A stretch of DNA of 64,000 nucleotides, taken from positions 248,001 to 312,000 of the forward strand of contig WHVD01000027.1 of the NCBI GenBank assembly GCA_015178975.1, in the 5' to 3' direction. The stretch is from Hysterangium stoloniferum. Taxonomy: Eukaryota; Basidiomycota; Agaricomycetes; Hysterangiales; Hysterangiaceae. A program made the position numbers and the translations under genes. Shown here piece after piece: positions 24,499-35,177 of the stretch (positions are counted from its first letter, which is position 1; each line of letters begins with the position of its first letter). The notes under the pieces were generated by a model. That model made no database searches. It was not told the origin of the DNA and saw only the letters and a list, made by a program, of their open reading frames with translations.

Positions 24499-24875
24499 CG
24501 TTTCATTATATAACTGTATTTTCCTATTTTAATGTAATTCGATATTTAACTTCACTACGTACTTCTTGAATTAGCTGGAGTGGATTGAAAGTACAAATAG
24601 CAAGCAAGTCCGCGAATTATTAAAGAAACGGTACGCCAAGATACTAGCATAGATTGATTGAGCGCTTCAGAAGATGCACATAATTTGCAAGGCATTCATG
24701 ACTAGATAAACTTCGGCGACCTCTTACCTAGACTTCAGGCCGTCAGGTAATTAGCTTCTCACTCGCAGAGATTTAGGATCAGTCAAAAATATTAATCTGA
24801 CGGCTCATTCACAAGGGCAGGTACAATTTCATCCGAGATATAGAGAACAGATTTAATGAAAATCGCAATGGGTCC
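24499..24875. other. Convergent intergenic region
   Basis: This 377-bp stretch separates the 3' ends of the dehydrogenase kinase and the phosphatase gene. It is AT-rich near 24500-24560. No gene or repeat is seen. Confidence 0.4.
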
Positions 24876-27607
24876 TCACGGTCTGCCCAAGTCCTCTAAC
24901 CGACCATCAATTTCAGGTCGTATTTCAACCAAGCGGCTTTCCCTGGCGGGGAATGTATCCCCTTTTCCTCCAGACAGAATATTGTCGTCATTAAAACAGT
25001 CAACGGATTGCATATGCTCTCGTGCAGCAATATTGTATGCATCTTTGATTGCCTGCCTTTCTTTAAGTACGACAGACCTTTGGAGCTTCTGCCAATGCGT
25101 CCGGGCTCGGGAGAGGACGGCTGAGGTTTCCTGGTGTAAATAATGGTCAACGCTCGAAGTATTCGACGTCAATGGACGTTCTCGCATCATGGAGATGTAC
25201 TGTGAACCTGGGAATTGACACGAGTAAATAGACAGCAAAGGTGGACCATCGCAAATGAACTCACTGACCTAGAAGGTATTTCCTAATCAGGGTGCTCATC
25301 AATGTACCATTCTCTTCGTCGATCAGATATTTGCACCCTTTGAATGCATCGTATCCATCATGGCCCTGTATGTCATTACAATCATTCGGGAGGGTCGCAG
25401 TATCTATGTGGATTGAAATTGACCTGAGATAAGTACTCCCGAGTAACAACTTTATATGTCCGGCTGGAATCTCGTTCTATTTTTTCTGGAGGGTTGGTAT
25501 CATTACGTTGGATAGATACTTCCAATACCCGCTGTCCAGGTGGCCTTCGGGAGTCCCATTTGATGCGAAAAGCGGAAATGACTGGAAATCGACTTAAGAA
25601 TGCCCTATTAGTCTACATGAAGTATGATTGAAATATATATCTCACCCTTCTTGAGCCGGCCAGGTTTTCAGTGAGCTTTCGAAAGCTTGCCAGATCACTT
25701 CCCCGGTCATTTCTAAGACAACTATCGGGTCTTCAAACGGGAGGATTTCAAGAATATCTCCAAGTGTTACGACACCTAGATATCATAGTATTAAGACCTT
25801 CCACAGGTTCGATTGGTGCACGTACCAGGACCGTATATGGAATCACCCCGCAGTGTGCCAGCGCATATGAAGACACCTTCCGCCCCTCCGCCCGCACCTT
25901 TCATACACAAAGCATCATCGTAACAATGGTGTAGGATATCAGCAAACCAATTCGCTGAAGCAGACTTTTATATGTATTTGACATTAGCGAACTTTAATCC
26001 AGGGTGTAAATCCACACCTCTCCTGTCCTAATTTGGTCAGATCTGACATCTAACGGTGTGATCGTCTTGCATAGAGGCGATTTCAGCTTCGATGACACGG
26101 TAGCTAGTTGATTCTTTAGCAAATTTTCCATATTTTCCGATGACGGAAGGTCGGATGTGACTGTATGTCTCTTGCCTTTATTAAAGAAAAAAAACTAGTA
26201 GGTAAATATCACCAGTATAACGAGAGTGCTTACCTACTAATGTCTTTACTACATACTTTCGTACCGCGCCGGAAGATGTTTTGTTCAGTTCCAGTTTGAT
26301 TTCACTCAATTCACGGAAGTCCGTTCCACTTTTAATTACTAGTACCCCGTCGTCCTGTTCGGATCCCAGAGAAGGGAGTGCATCCAGATCAAACCCGTCC
26401 CATTCAGTGCAGCCTTTAGATGCATAGTATGCATGGTCATGACCTCCGAGGATGATATCCACACCATGAGTTACCTCCACCCCATCAGCGGATGAAGGAC
26501 GAGCATGAAGAGTTTTTGCCAACAAAATATCCTTTGTCAGTGATGAAAAAATGGTCATGAGTTAGTGCACAATTCAAAACCATAGAGGGGGGTCGCCTAT
26601 ACATACATTTGGAAGTCTAAGAGTGCCAATATCAATCAGGTGCAATTAATTGGCAACCAGTAATTGCAGATGAGAACACACCTCGAATGCGTTAGACCAA
26701 TAATAAGGTCACAATTGTGTCCGGACGAATCGCGAAGTTTCTTTGAGAGATTAATCGCTACTTCAGCCATATCTTTATGTTCAAAGTTCGAAGGCCAGGA
26801 CGGGACTGTCTCAACCCATTCTCTGCATGACGTGGTAGATTAATTATCACATATGGCGAAAAAGGTTGCTCGCAGACTTTTCTACCAATCCGATGATGCC
26901 AATCCTGATACCGAACCGCTCAACAATGACATATTCCTTTAATCCATTGGGTACTACCCCTAAATCATGTATATTGCTAAGGATCCATGGCTGGTGTTCG
27001 AAAGGGTCAGTCTGGTAGGTGGCCAATGTATCTTATACCCACAAAATTGCAATCTTTCATGAGCTGTAGTGGGATAACGTAGTCAACCATTATGCTATAC
27101 ATATCTCTAAACATTGACGAACTTTGGTTAGCTGAGGGTATCCTGTATAGTCGTGCGTGATAGGTTGTTGTGAGTTTTCGCTACGGCTCACATAAAATTG
27201 ACGCTAACCAAAATCAAAATCATGGTTGCCTTTATGTATGCATTAAACAAATAAATTAAGTCTTAAGTACTCTAGTGAGGAGATAAACATACCAGTTACT
27301 GCCACATCTAGTCCAAGCTCATTCAACACTGGAACCATATGTCTTCCTCGAGTTACAGTGCTTTCCACTGATGGAGAGAAAACATCCCCAGAAAATAATA
27401 CTAGTGGCCTTTCTTGCCCGCCATCACCTGAAAGATCTGCCAGCAGTCGGGCGAATTGGGTTACAGAAACGGTCCCAGAGCTTGTTTTCTGGGGAGTCAC
27501 GCGGTATACTAGGTATAGCGCAACGAATGAGTCACTGTCGTCGTGTCGCCAATTGGCTGCAACATCTTACCATCATTGAAATGCAGTATTCGCAGGTAGT
27601 TAGTCAT
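24876..27607 (-). CDS. 5'-nucleotidase / UshA-like metallophosphatase
   Basis: The family hydrolyses nucleotides or other phosphoesters with a two-metal centre. About a dozen short exons reconstruct in frame from MTNYLRILHFNDVYRV (ATG at 27605-27607). Metal-site motifs are FNDVY, LFSGDVFSPS, GNHDFDFG, CNFPWILSN, GLTHSRLPND and GGHDHAYY. The C-terminal domain has SASANWFADILH, GTLRGDSIYGPG, LGDILEILPFEDPIVV and LKTWPAQEG, then a 200-residue helical tail to the stop at 24876-24878. No signal peptide is seen, so an intracellular enzyme is likely. A 10-nt microexon (26607-26616, encoding most of RLPN) is needed to complete GLTHSRLPND. The substrate is unknown. Confidence 0.85.
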
Positions 27608-28461
27608 TCTAAAAAAACAGACACAAGAGGTTGGTACGTTAGGCAATAGCGATCGGGTTTAGGACGCTATGGTATGGCACAGCGCCTCATGGAAGTATGG
27701 CCGCTGCTGGGGTCCGGGTGTGGGAGATTTAAAAACCTTCGCCAAGGCCCACAAGAACGTATTAGATTAAATAGTGAACACATTAATCAAAGCATTTTCT
27801 TTGAGCTCCCAACCATTCTCTAATATAAGTAGTGACATCAAAGCCTAACACTATAGGAAGTAAATGTTAGAATGAAGAAGGGAGGTGGATGTGAAACACA
27901 AGAAGTGTGAGAACTCAGACACAGATACAGACACAAATGAGTGAATGCAAATTTCACCAGTACCCACTATGGACCCACAATGGTACACAACTTGTAACTA
28001 CTGTGCCAAGTCACTAAATCTAACAGTAAACACACTTGAATGAAGTGTTCTAGGCACTTCATATAAGCATGTAAAACACGTTGTAACAGCATTCAAAGAC
28101 TGATTTTAAGCCATTGAGCAGTTGTTGAATGGTCCAGGATACACACTGATTTTAAGTAGGATAAATGTCACTTTTCACATATTGTTACACTTAAGTTCAG
28201 TTCACAATACCCTTTCCAGCTGTTCATTTAAATAGCAAATACACTGAGTATCATTGTTAGGTTCACCGTGTGTCAGAACCACGGCCCTCCCATTAGGACA
28301 TGCCCCCTCCATCCCAAGATCACCCACCCCCTGACAGCCCCCCTACACCATGGTGCCCACTCCTCACTCTGGTACTGTGTGCTTTCAATGCCCCCACCTC
28401 ACCATCACCCTCCCTTCGATAGCCATGCAATTACATACTAGGTACCAGAGTAGCTGCATAG
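27608..28461. other. Intergenic region leading into the transposon island
   Basis: No gene is seen. Several short tracts (GACACAGATACAGACAC near 27918, CACTGATTTTAAG near 28145) look like decayed repeat DNA. The island proper begins with the LTR at 28462. Confidence 0.35.
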
Positions 28462-28893
28462 TGTCACAACTGTCACAAGTCACAACATTGTCACAAACAA
28501 TCAAAGGTAACTTTGACAACTCTTCGACTCATTGAATTCGACTCAACAAACCTGAACATTATTCGACAACATCAAATCTCTTTCGAACATGTCTCATTTC
28601 GACATCATGTATGATTTTATTATTAGTTCATAACATAGTCATACCGATACGAAGAAAAGCATAAAAGGGCTACGAAAGGAGTGAGGGAAGTCAGTCGAAA
28701 TATCTGTAAATTAGTGATACTAGTAATTCTAACTTGTTGTAACTTCTTCGACAAATACTTCCGCGAGTTCTCACGACTGGTAATAGCCTCTTACTTCATT
28801 GACAGGGTGAATATATACTTCGTCGAATGAGGCTTTTGAGTTCGATCAGTAGAATATTATTCGACTTTATTGAAGAATAATTGATTCGTGACA
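28462..28893 (+). repeat. Gypsy-type LTR upstream of gag remnant
   Basis: The 432-bp sequence starts TGTCACAA and ends CGTGACA, an inverted TGTCAC/GTGACA terminus, and is clearly homologous to the solo LTRs at 37194-37622 (same strand) and 34752-35177 (opposite strand). A gag-like frame follows on the same strand, so this is the 5' LTR of a truncated element. No matching 3' LTR with the flanking CATAG was found. Confidence 0.75.
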
Positions 28894-28978
28894 GTATATT
28901 TTGACTATCAACTGTTGATGAAGCCCAGGACACAATCCGAGACTACCAAAGCATCGAGTTCTATTAGCACTCCAATCC

Positions 28979-29479
28979 ATGGCTCCCATTCCTTCACCGA
29001 GAGTTATTCAGCCATTGCGAATTCCAGTTTCTCCTTTGACCAAAACTCAAAGAGCTACAATGTCTTCAATCCGAGAACCCGAAGAAGTTCGAGAAGAACC
29101 GATCTTGCCAATTCAAGAATCCGAATCTCCTTTAATGCCTTTGCCCAAATCTCTGCCTCCCGAACCTGTTACATCTGAAGATGAAACAATGTTACGACAT
29201 TTTGGAGATGCACTCAGAAAAGTATTGAAGGACCAGATGTCTTTGAAGGAGCCCAAAATCACAGTGAATAAGCCCGAAGAGTTTACTGGAGAAGAACCTT
29301 CAATGTTAAAGAATTTTATTGCTCAATGCAAAATGGTCTTTTGATCTCAACCAAAATCCTTCAAATCTGATCAATCGAAAATTATGATGATAACTTCGTA
29401 TTTCCGGAAAACAGCTCAAGAGTGGTGGCAACCTTTTGGAGGATGGTCACACTTTATTGAATATACAAAGTTTTACTGA
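28979..29479 (+). pseudogene. Ty3/gypsy gag remnant with an in-frame TGA
   Basis: From MAPIPSPRVIQPL the frame runs through a Pro/Glu-rich leader into a typical fungal gypsy gag core (KPEEFTGEEPSMLKNF, QCKMVF), is cut by TGA at 29342-29344, and continues in the same frame (SQPKSFKSDQSK, TAQEWWQPF) to a stop at 29477-29479. Gag forms the retroelement particle. Protease, reverse transcriptase and integrase are absent, so the element is truncated and inactive. The stop fits a CGA-to-TGA change. Confidence 0.7.
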
Positions 29480-29679
29480 ATAATTCTCATATTTTCTAAG
29501 TGAGTCTATTCCTTCTGGCCATGACAACTTATTCTATGAGTTTATATTTAATTACCTGAAATTTCATCTTTAAAATATGCATGCCTTTTTAAAATACACA
29601 CAAATGACATAGTTACACAAAATTATTTGGATTAACCTAGATTATTTGGGTTAACCTAGATCATTTGGGTTATGACTTA

Positions 29680-30150
29680 CAGCGGTTTCAATTACATAAG
29701 GCGGGATCAGATTTGAGTGCATAGTAGAATTCACGTAGAAAAGAAAGTCTTATATCTTCACAGTAAAGTCAGCTAAAATCACAAAACGTTGTATACTAAT
29801 TTATAATATATATTTAATTGTATTGCGGCCATAAACTATTGGTATAATTCCACAGATTCAATGTTCGGTTTTGAGATGGAAAATACCGCAGCCATATTAT
29901 AATTAGGTCAGAATAGGCTGTTGAAAAATGAAAAGAGAGAATATTCATAGTATATAACTACAAAATAATCTCTAAGCCAGTTACCTGATGAAATAGCCAC
30001 TATATATGGTGGAATAATAATAATTGTACCAGAATACATGCACAGTGCTAAATTATCAATTCCCGGTCCATTTTCGAGGGTTAAAATTCACATAATATAT
30101 TTCAACTAACTATATCATATGGGGGTGGTATGGTATAGGTGGTAAACATT
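29680..30150 (+). repeat. Left terminal inverted repeat of the mariner-like element
   Basis: It matches the reverse complement of about 32990-33462, including the long near-identical core from CTTCACAGTAAAGTCAGC to TATAATATATATTTAATTG. The inner border is approximate. Confidence 0.8.
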
Positions 30151-30290
30151 CAGGAAATGTTACAGTCAGCATCCAGCGAGATTCGGAATCTAACCAAATG
30201 TCGCATCACACAATGTCACACAATGTCACACAATAGTTTTGCGTTTGTTCTCTGTCATGCCGACATTTCTTTCATCATTGCTTCACTAAC

Positions 30291-31456
30291 ATGCCTCCAA
30301 ACATCCCTGATCATATGATACAATGCCATAGATATACAGAAGACCTACAAAAACACATTATATGCATGAAGATCATCTGAGGTCGAACAACTGACTTCAT
30401 CCACTATGAGCTCAATATTCCACCATGAGTCATTGAACATACTCTGAAGCTTTGGCGAGAAACTGGGGAGGTAATGCCTCCTGGTCAGGTCAAAAAGACT
30501 AGAAGGCAAAGGATAATGACAGACACTGAAATTCAAGTGAGTTTGTTTTGTTTTAAGAGCCTTTTTGTTTTCTCACCAATATCTTGCCAGTTCCTTTATA
30601 GTCTCACAGAGAGGAATCCAGATATCTTTCTGGATGAGCTCCAAGATAGTCTCAAAGCACAACATGGAATCATTGTTGGATTATCTACCATTTGGAACAC
30701 ATTGACAGAGCTGGGACTGAGCTGCAAAAGGGTGAGTCATATCTTTGAAGTTTTTGTACTTTCTTATCATTATTGAAGGTATCTAGGACTGCTGTTGAAC
30801 GCAATGAATATGCATGCTCCTGCTATCGCTTCAATATTGGAGCTGAATCACCTGAGCGGCTGGTTTTCATTGATGAGAGCTGACTTGATATTCGTATGAC
30901 TTTCTGTCTATATGGGTGGGCTCCGAAAGGTCAGAGAGCATCTATATCAGCTAAGTTTCAGCAGGACAAAGGGTATGTTGGACATTTTGATTTAATATAA
31001 CTATATCTAATTTTTGTGAGTATAGGTATTCCTTATTGCCAGCTCTATGCAGCGATGGAATCATTTACTGTGATATCAAGACTGGTGCTTATGATGGAGC
31101 TTCCTTTGTCTCCTATATTCAATCTCTCCTTCAACACATGAACCCTTGGCCAGAGCCATGCAGCATCTTGGTGATGGATAACTGTACAATCCATCATGTT
31201 GATGAAGTTAGGTATTTATGTGAGGAACAGTGAGCCAATCTTATTATCTGTCATGTTACCTTTTACTTATTGTTTGCTTAGTGGTGTGATTCTACACTAT
31301 TTGCCGCCATACTTACCTGACCTTAATCCAATTGAGGAGGCATTTGCATATATCAAGTCTTATCTACATCATCATAGTGACACATTTCGTACTGTTTTGC
31401 AGTCTGACAACCAAGTGGCAATTCATGCCCAGCTTTATGCCGCATTGGAACAATAA
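30291..31456 (+). pseudogene. Tc1/mariner (IS630-type) DDE transposase, broken
   Basis: The start MPPNIP is the usual opening of agaricomycete Tc1/mariner transposases. A helix-turn-helix region (VIEHTLKLWRETGEV, then GLSTIWNTLTELGLSCKR) precedes the catalytic core: first Asp in VFIDES, second Asp in LVMDNCTIHH, and Glu in LPPYLPDLNPIEEAF, consistent with a D34E-type triad. Small introns interrupt it (for example about 31213-31283). Three in-frame TGA codons (30378-30380, 30426-30428, 30881-30883) kill the gene, one directly after VFIDES. No TAA or TAG interrupts the same frame. Confidence 0.8.
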
Positions 31457-31805
31457 TGGCAGAGAGGGCACAAGGTTGGATGCGTCATTCAGGTTACTGG
31501 TGAATTCAATATATTTACTTGTTACTTTCATATGTTTTGAATTTAAAAGAATTGTTTGAAAGAGCTATGGATATCTATGAAGTAAGGAAAATGAAAGTGG
31601 TTGCAATAACTAGTTATTGTGAACTCAGAAACCCATCTCCTTTGAGGCTTTACATAGGCCTTCATAAATAATAAAACATTCCTTCATCATCAGCTGATAC
31701 CCTGTCTTCATCTCCATCTTACAAAATTTTGCTAATTTGTCCAAACTGAGATCAAGACAACCCTCTACTTAAAACTTTTCCATAATTGTACCCCAACCCT
31801 CAAAA

Positions 31806-32891
31806 TCAATAGCACCCCTCCTGGTGTAGTTCTTGCAGCCATTCCTCTACAGTGATAATAGGACAGGTGACTTTTCCAGGTTCAGTTATGCTAGCATCAG
31901 ATACTGAAAGTGAGGGACTGGGACGATGAGACACACTCTGGTGACAAGAGTGGCTCCTATGTGAAGCACAGTGATGACCTGGAGTATAATGTGGGATATT
32001 GACAATGACATTATTGGAGGATTTAGTTGTCTTCTTCATTTTGTTGTGGTTATCTTTCTGTGCAGAAAATTGTTGGAGAAACTAAATGTATTTTAGTATG
32101 CAATACAAGTACATAAGCAGGCAGGTGATCAGCGTACCTTATCTGGAAATTTGATTTCTGCCAAGGCATCATCTCCTTTTTTGGCCACTGCCTTCCGGTA
32201 CTCCGCAGTAATATACAACCAATCATCATCATTCTCTAATGCATATAGTGTCCGCTTATTTCTGGAGAGAACAACAGATATATCCAGTCACTTCTCTGGC
32301 TTGCACTCAGCAGCCTTTGCTTTCTTAAATATCTTAAAAATGAGATCTGATTGTGGAAGGTATGATTAGTAAACTATAGCATATTGTGCCACTTCTCCAA
32401 CTCGGAACATTTAGCTGTATCACTGCAAATAATAATGATATTTTGTCACCTGCTATTAATAGGATAAATAAAGACTTACTCTCATGTGGCTCAGGAACAT
32501 GTTTACCTCTTTTTGCTGCAGCCAGAGACTGACCACCTCCCAATCTTTTGCTGTTATTATTGACTGCTACCCTATCATCAGAGTTGGCTTCACCAGTAGA
32601 CAAGTGTGCCCCCTCAAAGTCTAAATCTGAAGGGAAGTCATTCTGTTCTACAGCTGATTGCTCATCCTTTTCAGGGACTGATAAGAGAGCAGAGACAGTG
32701 GTTTGTTTCTTCTTGTACCCTGCTGGCTGGCTTTTTGCGGCCTCTCGAGCATGAAAGGAGAGAACTCGGGGCTGCCATCCTTCCAAAATGTTGTTGGTAT
32801 CCACACCATCGCTTTGTGCTGCTGTTTGAGTAGTGTCAGTCCCACCTGTATCAGGATCCTTGGACTTTGATCGTGGTCAGCCTCTGGGCAT
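31806..32891 (-). pseudogene. Second (passenger) gene of the mariner-like element, AT-hook-like N-terminus, broken
   Basis: The frame starts at the ATG 32889-32891 with MPRG, then a TGA (32877-32879), then PRSKSKDPDTGG. If that stop was once CGA, the N-terminus would carry an AT-hook core (RGRP). The frame continues through NILEGWQPRVLSFHAREAAK and, after a probable intron, a second TGA (32288-32290), then SVVLSRNKRTLYALENDD, KGDDALAEIKFPDK and a His/Ser-rich exon ending ITVEEWLQELHQEGCY. It lies within the inverted repeats and points against the transposase. I recognise no other domain. DNA binding is inference from the AT-hook. Confidence 0.55.
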
Positions 32892-32989
32892 TACAAGGCT
32901 ACAGCAAAGTTCAAACACACTAACTACAGTGGTGTCACACTGTGACATGTCACTGAGTTAGTTTCTGCACATTGCTGGCTGCTAAGTGC

Positions 32990-33462
32990 AATGCTTACCA
33001 CTTATAAACTACTATTCCCATATGTTATAGTTACTTAAAATATATTATGTGAATTTTAGTTCTCGAAAATGGGCCTAGAATTGATGGTTTAGTACTGTGC
33101 ATGTTTTCTGGTATAATAATTAACATCCCACTATATACAGGGGCCATTTTCTCAGGTAACTAACTTAGAAATTATTTTATTTAGTGTATCTAAGAAATAG
33201 CCTGTATTTTCATGTTTTTATGGTCTATTCTGAACCGCATTATAACATGGTTATGGTACTTTCCATCTAAAAGCCGAACATTGAATCCGTGCAATTATAC
33301 CAATAGTTTATGGCCACAATACAATTAAATATATATTATAAATTAGTATACAACATTTTGTGATTTTAGCTGACTTTACTGTGAAGATATAAGACTTTCT
33401 TTTCTGCGCGAATTCTACTACGCGCTCAAATCTGATCCCACCTTACATAATTGAAACCGCTG
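32990..33462 (-). repeat. Right terminal inverted repeat of the mariner-like element
   Basis: This is the inverted partner of 29680-30150. It ends GAAACCGCTG followed by the TA target site. Small indels near 33150-33200 distinguish the two arms. Confidence 0.8.
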
Positions 33463-33464
33463 TA

Positions 33465-34751
33465 ATCTTTGGGTTAGGATGTATTCTCTTGTATACAAGC
33501 AAACTTTCAAATATATTTCATATAATTTAAATTTAGTTGGTTTAGAGAATTAACCAGAACTATCTGGGGTACCAATCCCCATTGTGCAATTTATTCCAAA
33601 AGAATAATCTACAGATGATTGTTTGACTAAATTTTGTCAGATATAGGATAAATATTAATATTTTTGCATTCTTCAGAGTGATACCTAATCAACTGAATTT
33701 GATTAAATATTAATTTTACAACAAACAATATAAATATATATACTTTAATGGATAAATAATTTTTAAAGTTTTGGGTTATCCTTCATTACAGAGCACAAGA
33801 TGATGCAGGAGTGTTATGACCAGAATTCCCGCTGGACTCCAGACACTAACTTATACGCACCCACGCCCTATATGCACCAATTGTCAGTTTACTGGAATTC
33901 CCGCTGGACTCTGTACATCAGACTTGTCTACATTATGTTGTGTTTCAGTCACTGGAATACCCACCGGACTCCATTCCCTGTCTATGTCTGACCTCATCTT
34001 GCACGTCAGTCACCAGACCCCACTCGGAAAATCCATCATCCCTCTAACAGAGCCCTGTTCCCATTTTAGTCAAATGACCTATCACGATTTGGACTCCACT
34101 CCCGCTCCATTTCCCATTATGGTTTATGATTTGTCACAATTTGGACTCCGCTCCATTCCGTCCTGTTCCTAATACCAAATTTGGTGTTTACTATTCTCAT
34201 TTTATGTTTTGCTAGTTTCATTTCATTATTACTGGATTTGGTATGTCATTCATTCCATAGTCTATATAGTCTGGCAGATGTTATACATACAATCCAGTCA
34301 GAAAATCAGCTTAGATTCCCCCCAGTAATCTAATACATTTTCCGCTCTAAACTCCTACTTGAATTACACTGCTCATGCTAGTCAGAGCCCACAGGCTCTG
34401 GCACATCTATCTCTCTTATTTATCTCAACTCCTGACCTCTCAACCCATGACCTCCAACTGTGAAGGATAGGTCACATAGGAGGCGCGACTAAAGACTCTA
34501 AGCCTTACCCTTTAGCCACTTTATATTTCCTTTATTTCCTTTATGTTTTATACTTTTATTTCCTTCTCTATCACTCATAAATATGGGCCGTATTTCCTTT
34601 TTATTAGTTCAAGAGTCCATGTATGCTTGTGGGCACTCTAGCCCACAAGAAGTATGCATATGTCACAGTAGTAGTCACATGAGAGAATGTTAGACACTTT
34701 TCAAACCCGACAACCATCACCTGCAAGATGTAAGTATTGGTTCAGGGTATC
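33465..34751. other. AT-rich repeat-derived region
   Basis: No gene is supported. 33480-33790 is very AT-rich; 33826-34170 has GGACTCC-centred repeats; 34260-34750 contains a TATATAG motif and pyrimidine-rich DNA resembling another LTR, but without ends or target duplication that I could define. Confidence 0.4.
33826..33975. repeat. Degenerate GGAATTCCCGCTGGACTC minisatellite
   Basis: Three units of about 60-70 bp share the cores AGAATTCCCGCTGGACTCC, GGAATTCCCGCTGGACTCT and GGAATACCCACCGGACTCC. Further TTGGACTCC units follow at about 34088 and 34141. Confidence 0.55.
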
Positions 34752-35177
34752 TGTCACGAATCGAAGAATATTCAACAATATTGAATAAAAATGCCTCATT
34801 CGACGAAGTATTAATTCGTCCTGTCGATGAAGCGTGAGGCAAAGATAGAACACAGAGGCTCACGAATAAATAAGTCAAAGAAGGACTTGGAAAAAGTTCG
34901 ATGATTATGTAATACAGTAATAATATAATATAATACAGGTTTTTTGACTGACTTCCTTCGTTCCTATCATTCCCCTTATATACTATATATCATTTACCTA
35001 TGATGATAATATGATATCAAAGTGAAATCATCAATAATGTCAAGTTGAAGATATTCAGTATTGTCGAAGATATTGTCGAAGAATAGTCAAGTCAGAAGTC
35101 AAGTCGGAAAGTTGAAGAAATGTCGAAGAAATGTAATATTGAATATTATTGAAATTTGAGCTTGTACATTTGTGACA
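34752..35177 (-). repeat. Solo LTR (gypsy family of 28462), inverted
   Basis: This 426-bp sequence begins TGTCACGAATCGAAG and ends TTTGTGACA, the reverse orientation of the LTR at 28462. A 5-bp target duplication GTATC lies at 34747-34751 and 35178-35182, so it is a complete insertion reduced to a single LTR by recombination. Confidence 0.75.

Larger units (their letters stand above)
29680..33462 (+). mobile_element. Mariner-like DNA transposon with long inverted repeats and two genes
   Basis: The element starts CAGCGGTTTCAATTA and ends with its inverse complement at 33462, flanked on both sides by TA (29678-29679 and 33463-33464), the target duplication of Tc1/mariner elements. The inverted repeats are about 470 bp and roughly 80-85 percent alike by eye. 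Inside are a plus-strand DDE transposase and an opposite-strand second gene. Both are broken by TGA codons, so this copy is inactive. It lies next to the gypsy remnant; tandem ATTTGGGTTAACCTAG-like units flank its left end. Confidence 0.8.
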
